Source: an uncultured Prevotella sp. (lineage in GTDB: Bacteria; Bacteroidota; Bacteroidia; Bacteroidales; Bacteroidaceae). Taken from it: 54,059 bases of DNA. The notes beneath the pieces were generated by a model. It was given only the letters and a program-made list of their open reading frames with translations. It was not told the origin of the DNA and ran no database searches. A program made the position numbers and the translations under genes. The stretch is from contig CAMORS010000009.1 in the NCBI GenBank assembly GCA_946624005.1, forward strand, positions 1 to 54,059, written 5' to 3'. Below, piece by piece: positions 27,356-35,205 of this stretch (its first letter is position 1; every line of letters begins with the position of its first letter).

Positions 27356-27556
27356 CTTTTCCTTCATTTTTTTCGATTGTCGCTGCAGAAAACAATCGGG
27401 CCATCGCCCGTGCAACGTCGCAGTAAAAGATAATTCTGAGAGAATTTCATCGTCGGCCAGCGTCTCTGTCGGAGAAGTATCAGCCCCCATTTTTTTTGTA
27501 ACACCCAGCACCACGGCAAGAGAGGTTGCTTTTATAGAAAAGTTTACAATTTGCAT

Positions 27557-27632
27557 ACATTGCCTACATTAAAGGACAATATACTGATTTATAGCATCTT
27601 AGTCTATGTAGGCAAATGTGTAGGCAATGTAG
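27557..27632. repeat. 13-bp inverted repeat in the divergent intergenic region
   Basis: TACATTGCCTACA (27557-27569) and its exact complement TGTAGGCAATGTA (27620-27632). A partial extra copy, TGTAGGCAAATGT, lies just before the right arm (27609-27621). Possible operator pair or hairpin; no gene overlaps it. Confidence 0.7.
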
Positions 27633-27706
27633 GATGAAACTATAAACCCTATTAATGACTAACGTAAAGTCGAGTCAACGTGAAATAAAAATAAGTTATA
27701 GCATGC

Positions 27707-27816
27707 ATTCCCAACATGGGAACATGGCATTCCCATGCTGGGAATATAGTATTCCCACAATGGGAACAAGGTGTTCCCAAGTTGGGAATAAGGTATTCCC
27801 ACGATGGGAATAAAGG
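27707..27816. repeat. Array of five 22-bp units, each a TTCCCA-N3-TGGGAA palindrome
   Basis: Units start at 27707, 27729, 27751, 27773 and 27795. In every unit the 6-bp arms TTCCCA and TGGGAA are perfect, while the 3-nt centre differs each time (ACA, TGC, CAA, AGT, CGA). Units are separated by 7 nt that are A/G/T-rich. A 22-bp period is about two helical turns, so all palindromes face the same side of DNA. No spacer or cas context, so it is not CRISPR. Confidence 0.9.
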
Positions 27817-27845
27817 CAATCGACTGAAGAACGTCTGTTTGTTCT

Positions 27846-27922
27846 GTAGAGATTAGGTAGAGGAAAGATAGAGGATTGGTAGAGGATAAGTAGAGGAATA
27901 GTAGAGGTTAAGTAGAAGTAAA
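27846..27922. repeat. Seven-unit 11-bp tandem repeat (TAGAGG type)
   Basis: Seven consecutive 11-bp units beginning TAGAG or TAGAA: TAGAGATTAGG, TAGAGGAAAGA, TAGAGGATTGG, TAGAGGATAAG, TAGAGGAATAG, TAGAGGTTAAG and TAGAAGTAAAA. The first five bases are kept and the rest drift. The period is half that of the neighbouring 22-bp array. Further loose copies are at 27986 and 28085. An interrupted inverted repeat CTCTACT...AGTAGAG spans 28044-28091. Confidence 0.8.
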
Positions 27923-28154
27923 AATGAGAAGAGACATGCGCAAGACCCCAGTAAAATAGGCAACTTTGCAGGCAAATGGCCATGATTTAGTAGAGGTAGA
28001 AGCAAAAAAAGCAATTCATCTGTACGGAAATGCATGACACCCCCTCTACTTTTTGTGGGTAACCACTCATGCCGTGGTAAACGGAGTAGAGTTACTTTTT
28101 TGGAGAAAAATGCAAAAAAAACTATTTTGTTTTCATGAAATGCTAAATTTTTAT

Positions 28155-28162
28155 TACCTTTG
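28155..28162 (+). promoter_or_regulatory. -7 box upstream of the signalling cassette
   Basis: TACCTTTG, 86 nt before the ATG of the outer-membrane-type gene. TTTC lies at the right -33 spacing (20 nt) in place of TTTG. Probable promoter for 28249-32840. Confidence 0.55.
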
Positions 28163-28248
28163 CAAATTAAAGAAGCCCGTGTCCGAATAAATGACGACGT
28201 AACAGACTGACACAATGTATTATTAATTATGTATAAAGACGAAAGTTT

Positions 28249-28986
28249 ATGAAGAAGATTCTGACTGTTATGTTACTTACCGTAGCCTTCAGCACGCAGG
28301 CATCGGCTCAAGAAGAGAGCAAATGGACACTGAACACGCGCGCCTGGTCGACCAACTATTTCACCACGATGATTTATGGTGCAGTCGAAACGGCTGCGAA
28401 AGAATTCCTTTTCGATGGTAATTTCTCCGACTCGCTGTGGGCAGAGCGCATCATCCCGTCGGTCGATTTGGTTTTCCCCGTAGGTATGGGGAAGAAGGGA
28501 TTCGAGGGAAATGACATCTACGGACCCTATCACCGCGCCTTCGGCAACCCGCTGAAGCATATCGGCGACTACGCCATCGGTCTCGACGTGTCGTTCAAGC
28601 CGTCGTTCGTAGGCGTGTATGCCGGAGCCTTTTTCAAGAGTCAGGAGGTGGTCTATAAGGAGATCAACAACAATCTTCGTGGCTTCTTCTTCCAGCCTCG
28701 TGCCGGTATCATCTTGGGAAGTCGCACCGCTTCGATAGAGGCCGGTGTGTTCTACGATGCCGTGACGGGCTGTAAGAGCTCGGCCTTCGAGACCAGCAAG
28801 AAGATGCTGAAGAGCGGACTCGGACTTGACTTCGCTATCTCCCACTCGCCCGAGAAAAGAAACTCGAAGACGATGCTGCAGTTCTCCATGCCTCTGCACA
28901 ACTTCTTCGACACGAGCTATCCCGGCTTGCAGGGCGTGAAGCGCAAGGTGGGCTACATCATGCTTACCGAGCGCGTCTACCTTTAA
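28249..28986 (+). CDS. Predicted exported beta-barrel-type protein, unknown
   Basis: 245 residues. Signal peptide MKKILTVMLLTVAFSTQASAQ. The rest has alternating aromatic and polar residues typical of an outer-membrane beta-barrel (FFFQPRAGIILGSRTASIEA, KSGLGLDFAIS) and ends in an odd-numbered hydrophobic pattern (YIMLTERVYL). No named family recognised. It is 54 nt upstream of the Cache-SpoIIE gene with no terminator between, so it is probably the first gene of the signalling operon and may supply or gate its signal; that link is inference from position. Confidence 0.6.
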   Translation: MKKILTVMLLTVAFSTQASAQEESKWTLNTRAWSTNYFTTMIYGAVETAAKEFLFDGNFSDSLWAERIIPSVDLVFPVGMGKKGFEGNDIYGPYHRAFGNPLKHIGDYAIGLDVSFKPSFVGVYAGAFFKSQEVVYKEINNNLRGFFFQPRAGIILGSRTASIEAGVFYDAVTGCKSSAFETSKKMLKSGLGLDFAISHSPEKRNSKTMLQFSMPLHNFFDTSYPGLQGVKRKVGYIMLTERVYL

Positions 28987-29040
28987 CAACGGTAGACGGA
29001 CGGAAAGCGTAACGACACACACTAACGACGACACGTAAAG

Positions 29041-31260
29041 ATGACGAAAATGGACAAACTGAAGGATGTGATGAAGTCGCTGCAGACACGGTCGGCACTG
29101 GCTATCATCATCACGGCTGCCGTGCTGATAGAAGGTACGTCGGCCGTACAGTATTGGTTTGCCCAGAAAAGCATCCGCAAAGAGGTGCAGCACAGGGCTG
29201 AAACAGAGCTGCGCGTCAAGACGTTGGAGATACAGCGGGTGATGGTTTCGGTGGAAGCGGCCGTGACCAACACGGTGTGGGCCGTAGAGAAGAACATCGG
29301 CGACATCAACGCTGCCACTGCCATCACACAGCGACTGGTACAGCTCAACGACGCCATCGTTGGCTGCTCCATCGGATTCATACCCAACTACTTCTCGCAG
29401 CACGGCAGGTGGTATGAGCCCTATGTGCTGGAGAAAGCCGACGGAAGCTGCGAGAAGAGGCAGATAGGGTCGGCACAACACGACTATCTGAAGGCCGAAT
29501 GGTTCGAAAAACCGCTGCAGAGCAATGCGCCCTATTGGTCGGAACCCTACTTCGACGATGCCGGCGCAAGGATGATGCTCTGCTCGTATTGCGTACCGAT
29601 ACACGATGCCACAGGGCGCATCATCGCCATCTTGGGAGCCGATGTGTCGCTCGACTGGCTGAGCCAGGTCATCAATTCGCAGAAGATCTACCCTTCGTCG
29701 TACAACCTGATGATTTCGCGCAAGGGGCAGATCATGGCATGTCCCGTGGAAAGCCTGGTCCTGAAACAGAGCATTCAGGAGGCTACCTCGCGCATGAAAG
29801 ACACGGCCATGAATAGCATCAACCGCCAGATGATGGCTGGCAACAGCGGACAGACCACCGTCGTCGACGACAACGGGCAGAAGAACTACGTGTTCTATGC
29901 CCCCATCGAGAAAGATGCGCTGGGATGGTCGATGGCTGTCGTATGCTCTGACAAGGAGATTTACGGCGACCTGCGACAGGTAGGCTTCAGCCTCTTCTTG
30001 CTGATGCTCGCCGGACTGGCCCTGATGGGCTTCATCATCTACCGCACCATCAAGGGGTTCAAGCACTTGGAGGAGGTCAGTGCCTCGAAGGCCAGCATCG
30101 AGAGCGAACTGAAGATAGCCAGCGGCATACAGATGGCCATGCTGCCCAAGATGTTCCCGCCATATCCCGACCGCGACGATATCGACATCTACGGACAGCT
30201 GACACCGGCCAAAGCAGTGGGAGGCGACATCTTCGACTTCTACATCCGCGACGAGAAGCTGTTCTTCTGCATCGGCGATGTTTCGGGTAAGGGTGTACCG
30301 GCTTCGCTCGTCATGGCTGTCACGAAGGCACAGTTCCGAACCATCTCGACTCACGAGGCCATGCCCGACCGCATCATCTCGGCTCTCAACGGTACGATGG
30401 CGGAAGCCAACGAATCGAACATGTTTGTGACGCTCTTCGTCGGTGTGCTCGATTTGCCGACAGGACGACTGCGCTACTGCAATGCCGGACACGACGCTCC
30501 GATGCTCATCAACGGACATGTGCGGCGGCTCAAATGCCAGTCGAACATCCCTGTGGGCATCATGGCCGACTGGCAATTCGTTGGCGAGGAGACGATTATC
30601 ACTCCGCAGACAACCATCTTCCTCTATACCGACGGCCTCTCGGAAGCTGAGAATGCTGAGCACCAGCAGTTTGGAAAGACGCAGATAGCCGACTATCTCA
30701 ATACTGCCGACCGCAGGCCCTTACAGCTCGTCAGGGGGATGGTAGAGGCGGTTCACCTCTTCGTGGGCGACGCCGAACAGAGTGACGACCTGACGATGCT
30801 CGCCATTCGCTATACGCGACAGCAGCTCGACGTCACGCTCCAGAAGTCGCTGACGCTCAGCAACGATATTCAGGAGGTGCCTCGACTGGCTGCCTTCGTC
30901 GACGAGGTGTGCGAGGCCCTGAACTTCGATATGTCGCAAACGATGAATATCAACCTCGCCATCGAAGAGGCCGTGGTCAACGTGATCAACTACGCCTATC
31001 CTCCAGGCACGAAGGGTGACATCGGCATAGAGGCCGTTGCCAACGATGAACGGCTGAAGTTTATCATCACCGATAGCGGAAAACCTTTCGACCCCACTAC
31101 GAGGGCCGAGGTGGACACTTCGCTACCAGCTGAGAAACGCGACATCGGCGGACTGGGCATCCATCTTGTGCGCCGTCTGATGGACACCATCAACTATGAG
31201 CGGCTCAACGGTCAGAACGTGCTGACTCTCAGAAAGAAACTCAAACAAAATAATCAATAA
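29041..31260 (+). CDS. Membrane sensor with Cache, SpoIIE phosphatase and HATPase (RsbW-like) domains
   Basis: 739 residues. Order: membrane helix (about 18-38), periplasmic dCache-like sensor (45-305), membrane helix (312-333), linker helix, SpoIIE/PP2C phosphatase (355-592), and a C-terminal GHKL ATPase of the RsbW/SpoIIAB type (600-735). PP2C metal motifs are intact: VGGDIFDF (393-400), GDVSGKGVP (412-420), DGLSEAEN (531-538) and DDLTML (582-587). The ATPase keeps the N box NLAIEEAVVNVINYAY (638-653), G1 DSGKPFDP and G2 GGLGIHLVRRLMD (703-715). So a STAS phosphatase and a potential STAS kinase sit in one polypeptide. Two STAS genes follow, the first after 8 nt. In known partner-switching systems these act on a STAS antagonist to free a sigma factor; no sigma factor is nearby. 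Confidence 0.88.
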   Translation: MTKMDKLKDVMKSLQTRSALAIIITAAVLIEGTSAVQYWFAQKSIRKEVQHRAETELRVKTLEIQRVMVSVEAAVTNTVWAVEKNIGDINAATAITQRLVQLNDAIVGCSIGFIPNYFSQHGRWYEPYVLEKADGSCEKRQIGSAQHDYLKAEWFEKPLQSNAPYWSEPYFDDAGARMMLCSYCVPIHDATGRIIAILGADVSLDWLSQVINSQKIYPSSYNLMISRKGQIMACPVESLVLKQSIQEATSRMKDTAMNSINRQMMAGNSGQTTVVDDNGQKNYVFYAPIEKDALGWSMAVVCSDKEIYGDLRQVGFSLFLLMLAGLALMGFIIYRTIKGFKHLEEVSASKASIESELKIASGIQMAMLPKMFPPYPDRDDIDIYGQLTPAKAVGGDIFDFYIRDEKLFFCIGDVSGKGVPASLVMAVTKAQFRTISTHEAMPDRIISALNGTMAEANESNMFVTLFVGVLDLPTGRLRYCNAGHDAPMLINGHVRRLKCQSNIPVGIMADWQFVGEETIITPQTTIFLYTDGLSEAENAEHQQFGKTQIADYLNTADRRPLQLVRGMVEAVHLFVGDAEQSDDLTMLAIRYTRQQLDVTLQKSLTLSNDIQEVPRLAAFVDEVCEALNFDMSQTMNINLAIEEAVVNVINYAYPPGTKGDIGIEAVANDERLKFIITDSGKPFDPTTRAEVDTSLPAEKRDIGGLGIHLVRRLMDTINYERLNGQNVLTLRKKLKQNNQ

Positions 31261-31268
31261 TAATACTT

Positions 31269-31577
31269 ATGAATACAATTATCAGAGAAGAAAACAACGA
31301 CCTGGTGGCCTACTTCGAGGGGCGACTGGACACAACGGCAGCATCGCAGACAGCTAAAGACGTGACACCCCTGAACGACTGCATCGGACACAACATCATC
31401 CTTGACTGCACGAATCTGGAGTATATCTCGTCGAGCGGACTGCGTATCTTCCTCAATATCCTGAAAAAGGCCAAGCCGCTGGGCAGCCACGTCTATGTGA
31501 GAGGGCTCAACGACGACCTCCGCGAGGTGTTCAAAATCACAGGTTTCACCAATCTCTTCGAGTATTCTGAAGCCTAA
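31269..31577 (+). CDS. STAS-domain protein (RsbV / SpoIIAA-type antagonist)
   Basis: 102 residues, a single STAS domain with the usual length. The phospho-acceptor region EYISSSGLRIFL (51-62) has the family S-S-G-L motif; one of Ser54-56 is the likely phosphorylation site. It begins 8 nt after the phosphatase gene, so translation is probably coupled. It is expected to be dephosphorylated by the upstream SpoIIE domain and possibly phosphorylated by its HATPase domain. Its partner is not identified. Confidence 0.9.
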   Translation: MNTIIREENNDLVAYFEGRLDTTAASQTAKDVTPLNDCIGHNIILDCTNLEYISSSGLRIFLNILKKAKPLGSHVYVRGLNDDLREVFKITGFTNLFEYSEA

Positions 31578-31601
31578 CCTCCACTCCTCTACTCACCCCC
31601 C

Positions 31602-31637
31602 AAGTAATGTCTGAACTCCTGAACTCCTGAAACTCCT
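31602..31637 (+). repeat. Intercistronic modular repeat between the two STAS genes
   Basis: Head AAGTAATGTCT (31602-31612) plus tail units GAACTCCT, GAACTCCT and GAAACTCCT. It ends exactly 6 nt (AAAACA) before the ATG at 31644, as at the other two intercistronic copies. Confidence 0.85.
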
Positions 31638-31643
31638 AAAACA

Positions 31644-32840
31644 ATGCTCATCAGCAAGATTGAAAACAACGGACAGGTGACGCTGACCCTGAAGGGGAGG
31701 CTCGACACCACTTCGGCAACGAAGGCCAACGACGAGATAAAGCGCCTGTTGGACACATGCAGCGACATACGCCAGCTGATATGCGATGCCTCGCAGTTGG
31801 AATACATCTCCAGCTCGGGGCTGCGCATCCTGCTCTCACTGTCGAAGTGCTACCCCAACTTCAGCATCGTGGAGGTTAGCGCCGACGTCTATCAGGTACT
31901 CGACGTGACCGGGTTCACCAAGATAATGACTGTCGAGAAAGCCTTACGCCACCTGTCGATAGAGGGATGCGAGCTCATCGGTATAGGTGGAGTGGGCGAG
32001 GTGTACCGCATTGACGGCGACACCATCATCAAAGTGTTCCGCGAAGGAACAACGCTCGAGGAAGTTCGAAAGGAAATCAATCTGTCGAAGGAGGCCTTCA
32101 TCATGGGCATGCCGACGGCTATCTCGTTTGACGTCGTCATGGTGGGCAGCCGCTACGGACTGGTCTACGAGCTGCTGAGAGCTGACACGCTGAGCGTCTG
32201 TGTGGCACGTCATCCCGACCAGGTAGACCACTATGCTCGGCTTTATGCCAACCTCTTCCGTCAGATGCACGCCATCCACGTGCCACGGGAGAGCTTGATT
32301 CCCAGTGCCGTAGCTCACGAGGAATGGGCCATCAGGCACATCAGCCGATACTTCGACAGCAAGAGCATCGACCTGATGCTGCAGATCGTGCAGGCTGTCC
32401 CGAAAGGCGACAGGCTGCTCCACTGCGATCTGCAGACGAAGAACGCCATGATGCAGAATGGCGAACTGATGCTCATCGATATGGGCGAATTGGGCTACGG
32501 TCACCCCTTGACCGACTTGGCTCATGCCTATTCGGCCATGGTGACGCTCGTGGGCGACTACGAGAAGATTATCGGTATGCCGCAAGAGTTGGGTATCCAA
32601 CTGTGGGAACGAGCCATCGGCTATTATTTCGAAGGACTGCCCACAGAGATGATCGACCACCGAAAGGCTCAGATAGAAGTGGTGTCGACCATCAGAAACT
32701 TCAGTTGGCTATCGCTCTCCGACTCCTTCCCCGACGAACTGATACGCGAGTGCGTACAGCTTTTCGACGAGCGAGTGGCATCGCGAAAGGACTATATCCT
32801 CGATGTATGCAGCACGCTGACCGATTGGGAACTACTCTGA
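31644..32840 (+). CDS. STAS domain fused to an aminoglycoside-phosphotransferase-like kinase
   Basis: 398 residues. Residues 1-100 are a STAS domain closely like the preceding gene (GRLDTTSA; EYISSSGLRILL at 53-64). Residues 107-398 form a small-molecule or protein kinase of the APH/choline-kinase fold: glycine-rich loop IGIGGVGEVYRI (112-123), ATP-binding Lys130 in TIIKVF, catalytic HCDLQTKN (260-267, Brenner HxDxxxxN motif), and metal-binding Asp279 in LIDMGELGYGHPLTDLA. All core residues are present, so it should be active. It resembles the APH-like kinase family first noted as a Fibrobacter paralogue group (TIGR02172). A role as output of the STAS switch is inferred from the fusion and gene order; its substrate is unknown. 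It overlaps the convergent downstream gene by 9 nt. Confidence 0.85.
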   Translation: MLISKIENNGQVTLTLKGRLDTTSATKANDEIKRLLDTCSDIRQLICDASQLEYISSSGLRILLSLSKCYPNFSIVEVSADVYQVLDVTGFTKIMTVEKALRHLSIEGCELIGIGGVGEVYRIDGDTIIKVFREGTTLEEVRKEINLSKEAFIMGMPTAISFDVVMVGSRYGLVYELLRADTLSVCVARHPDQVDHYARLYANLFRQMHAIHVPRESLIPSAVAHEEWAIRHISRYFDSKSIDLMLQIVQAVPKGDRLLHCDLQTKNAMMQNGELMLIDMGELGYGHPLTDLAHAYSAMVTLVGDYEKIIGMPQELGIQLWERAIGYYFEGLPTEMIDHRKAQIEVVSTIRNFSWLSLSDSFPDELIRECVQLFDERVASRKDYILDVCSTLTDWELL

Positions 32841-33338
32841 GGTTTCTGCCTCGTCGCTCTCCGGTAACTTGAACGACAGGGGGATGGAATACCTCACGTT
32901 CACCGCTTGACCCTTGTGTTGCCCTGGATTCCAGCGCGGCATAGCCATCACCAAACGCAAAGCTTCGGCATCCAGCTCTGGATGGACGCTCTTCAGCACC
33001 TTGGCATCGCGAACAGCTCCGCTCTTGTCGACGATAAACTCTACGACGACGCGACCTTCAATGCCCTCGCTGTAGCATGTAGGAGGATATGTCATGTTTT
33101 CGCCAAGCCATCTGGCCAGGGCTGGAAAACCTCCCGGAAACTGTGGCATCTGATCGATAACATCACGATAGACCATCTCGCGCTCCAATGTGTCTGTTGC
33201 TAATACATGGCAATCGGCCTTTTCCTGCTCGATGCTGATGCGGGGATGGGCAAAGGTCATGGCGGCCAGCATACTCATGGCCAGCAGTACGCATGTTCTG
33301 TGATACTGCCTGCTAAAAGTCTTTTCTTTCTTCATCAT
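32832..33338 (-). CDS. Exported protein with TonB C-terminal domain
   Basis: 168 residues. N-terminal hydrophobic segment (RTCVLLAMSMLAAMTFAHP), a short linker, then a TonB C-terminal domain (about 75-158) with the typical YPPTCYSEGIEGRVVVEFIV, VRDAKVLKSVHPELDAEALR and PRWNPGQHKGQAVNVRYSIP segments. Short TonB-like energy transducers are abundant in Bacteroidota; this one has no proline-rich spacer long enough to span the periplasm, so its role is unclear. A weak -7 box (TTACTTTG, 33365-33372) lies 27 nt upstream. Its 3' end overlaps the STAS-kinase gene tail to tail by 9 nt. Confidence 0.8.
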   Translation of the reverse strand: MMKKEKTFSRQYHRTCVLLAMSMLAAMTFAHPRISIEQEKADCHVLATDTLEREMVYRDVIDQMPQFPGGFPALARWLGENMTYPPTCYSEGIEGRVVVEFIVDKSGAVRDAKVLKSVHPELDAEALRLVMAMPRWNPGQHKGQAVNVRYSIPLSFKLPESDEAETSE

Positions 33339-33545
33339 AATATCTTGTTGTTAATAGCTGGTTGCAAAGTAACGAAATAATACGGATTTAAAGCAATTTC
33401 TTTGGTTAATAAGAATTAAATGCAATGAATTTGTCACCATCTCCATTTACACGATATGGCGGCCTGATAGTTGCCTATGGGCCATGTATGGGTTAATAAT
33501 GAATAAATCTTACGCTCGTTTCTCTGAAAAAACCTTTTTTATTCG

Positions 33546-33553
33546 TACCTTTG
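33546..33553 (+). promoter_or_regulatory. -7 box upstream of rbfA
   Basis: TACCTTTG in the context ATTCGTACCTTTGCA, identical to the third promoter copy before ruvB. It lies 30 nt before the rbfA ATG. The -33 box is not a clear TTTG. Confidence 0.6.
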
Positions 33554-33582
33554 CAAATTGAACCAATTGATAAGGATTTAAT

Positions 33583-33918
33583 ATGCAAGAGACAAGACAA
33601 AACCGTATAGCACGGCTGCTGCAGAAAGAGCTCAGCCTCATCTTCCAGAGCCAGACACGCATGATGCGAGGCGTCATGGTGTCGGTGACACGCACACGCA
33701 TCAGTCCCGACCTGAGCATCTGCACCGCTTATCTGAGCATCTTCCCCTCCGAACGGGGCGAAGAGATCATCAACAACATCAATGCCAACGCCCAGACCAT
33801 ACGCTACGAACTGGGTACACGCGTCAGAAACCAGCTGCGCATCATTCCCGAGCTGCGCTTCTTCATTGACGACTCGCTCGACTACATAGAGCATATCGAC
33901 GAACTGCTGAAGAAATGA
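33583..33918 (+). CDS. rbfA: Ribosome-binding factor A
   Basis: 111 residues. KH-fold assembly factor of the 30S subunit that binds 16S rRNA. Seen: MQETRQNRIARLLQKELSLI at the N-terminus, VSVTRTRISPDLSICTAYL, and RIIPELRFFIDDSLDYIEHI near the C-terminus, all typical of the family. Its stop codon overlaps the next start by 4 nt (ATGA), so it is coupled with the permease gene downstream. Confidence 0.95.
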   Translation: MQETRQNRIARLLQKELSLIFQSQTRMMRGVMVSVTRTRISPDLSICTAYLSIFPSERGEEIINNINANAQTIRYELGTRVRNQLRIIPELRFFIDDSLDYIEHIDELLKK

Positions 33919-35132
33919 ATACCTCTTTTTATATTGCACGGCGCTACCTCTTCTCGAAGAAGAGCACCAACGTCATTAATATCATCAGTGCCATCTCTGT
34001 CGTAGGTGTGGCTGTGGCCACGATGGCATTGGTGGTGACGCTGAGCGTCTTCAATGGCTTCCACGACATGGTGGCCTCGTTCTTCACGGCCTTCGACCCA
34101 CAACTGAAGATTACGCCGACGCAGGGAAAGACGGCTCCCGCCGATGATCCCGTTCTCACACAGATACGCCAACTGCCGCAGGTGGATGTCGCTACGGAGT
34201 GCGTCGAGGACAATGCCTTGGCCGTCTATGGCGAGCAACAGGCAATGGTGGTGGTGAAAGGTGTTGACGACAACTTCTCTGAACTGACGCATATCACGGA
34301 GATTCTCTATGGCGACGGCAACTTCGAGCTGCAGGCTGCCAACTTGCAATTTGGCGTGCCGGGCATAAGGCTGGCACAGCAGATGAACCTCACGGCACAC
34401 TGGCAAGACTATCTGAAGATCTATGCTCCGCAACGCGAGGGACAACTCGACATGATGGATCCTACCAGTGGTTTTGTGGAAGACTCATTGCTGTCGCCGG
34501 GTGTGGTGTTCGCTGTGAAGCAAGGCAAATACGACCGCAACTACATCATCACCTCCATCGGCTTCGCACGCGGACTGTTCGGACAGCAGGGAATGCTCTC
34601 ATCGTTGGAACTCCGGCTGAAGCCCGGCAGCGACATCGATGCCGTGAAGAAGCAGATGCGACAGATAGCGGGTACGAAATACGAGGTGAACGACCGCTTC
34701 GAGCAGCAGGCTGACACGTTCCGCATCATGAAGGTGGAGAAGTTCATTGCCTACATCTTCCTGACGTTCATCCTCATTGTGGCCTGCTTCAATATCATTG
34801 GCTCCCTCTCAATGCTCATTATCGACAAGAAAGACGATGTCGTCACGCTACGCAACCTCGGTGCCAGCGACAAGCTCATCTCGCGCATCTTCCTCTTCGA
34901 AGGTCGCATGATCTCCGTTATCGGAGCCATTGTCGGCATCCTCGTCGGTCTGCTCCTGTGCTGGCTGCAGCAACGCTACGGACTGGTCTCGTTAGGACAG
35001 TCGAGTGGCAGCTTCGTCGTCGAGGCCTATCCTGTGAGTGTCCATCCTACGGACATCGTCATCATCTTCCTCACCGTCGTGGCAGTGGGCTTTGCTTCGG
35101 TGTGGCTGCCGGTAAGGAACTTTACGAAGTAA
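33915..35132 (+). CDS. LolC/LolE-type ABC transporter permease
   Basis: 405 residues. An N-terminal membrane helix (about 20-45, IISAISVVGVAVATMALVVTLS) is followed by a large periplasmic MacB-like domain, then three membrane segments in the C-terminal FtsX domain (about 275-300, 318-342 and 375-398). The start FYIARRYLFSKKSTNVINII is typical of lipoprotein-releasing permeases. It probably extracts lipoproteins from the inner membrane with an ATPase encoded elsewhere; the ATPase gene is not in this window. The rbfA-permease gene order is, from memory, common in Bacteroidales. Confidence 0.88.
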   Translation: MNTSFYIARRYLFSKKSTNVINIISAISVVGVAVATMALVVTLSVFNGFHDMVASFFTAFDPQLKITPTQGKTAPADDPVLTQIRQLPQVDVATECVEDNALAVYGEQQAMVVVKGVDDNFSELTHITEILYGDGNFELQAANLQFGVPGIRLAQQMNLTAHWQDYLKIYAPQREGQLDMMDPTSGFVEDSLLSPGVVFAVKQGKYDRNYIITSIGFARGLFGQQGMLSSLELRLKPGSDIDAVKKQMRQIAGTKYEVNDRFEQQADTFRIMKVEKFIAYIFLTFILIVACFNIIGSLSMLIIDKKDDVVTLRNLGASDKLISRIFLFEGRMISVIGAIVGILVGLLLCWLQQRYGLVSLGQSSGSFVVEAYPVSVHPTDIVIIFLTVVAVGFASVWLPVRNFTK

Positions 35133-35205
35133 AGAAGAAGCGACTGCTTTCTCTGATAATGAAGAAAAGGGTCGACGTGATTTTGGAAACGAGTTAAGAC
35201 GAAGT

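Noticed and set aside
27340..27556. Small minus-strand gene starting at the ATG at 27556
   Set aside because: The frame runs on into the phosphoethanolamine-transferase-like gene in another frame, spans that gene's perfect promoter, and has no recognisable features.
27707..27816. Possible CRISPR array
   Set aside because: Repeat period is 22 bp with only 7-nt gaps, no 30-bp-class spacers and no cas genes.
27696..27983. 95-codon minus-strand frame across the palindrome arrays
   Set aside because: Its sequence is only the translation of the repeats (repeated GNTLFPTWEH-like peptides).
28273..30663. 796-codon minus-strand frame across the signalling cassette
   Set aside because: Shadow spanning two real genes with well-conserved motifs on the plus strand; no start signal or domain.
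31644..32840. Aminoglycoside resistance enzyme
   Set aside because: The APH-like fold is fused to a STAS domain and sits in a signalling operon; the fold alone does not indicate antibiotic modification.
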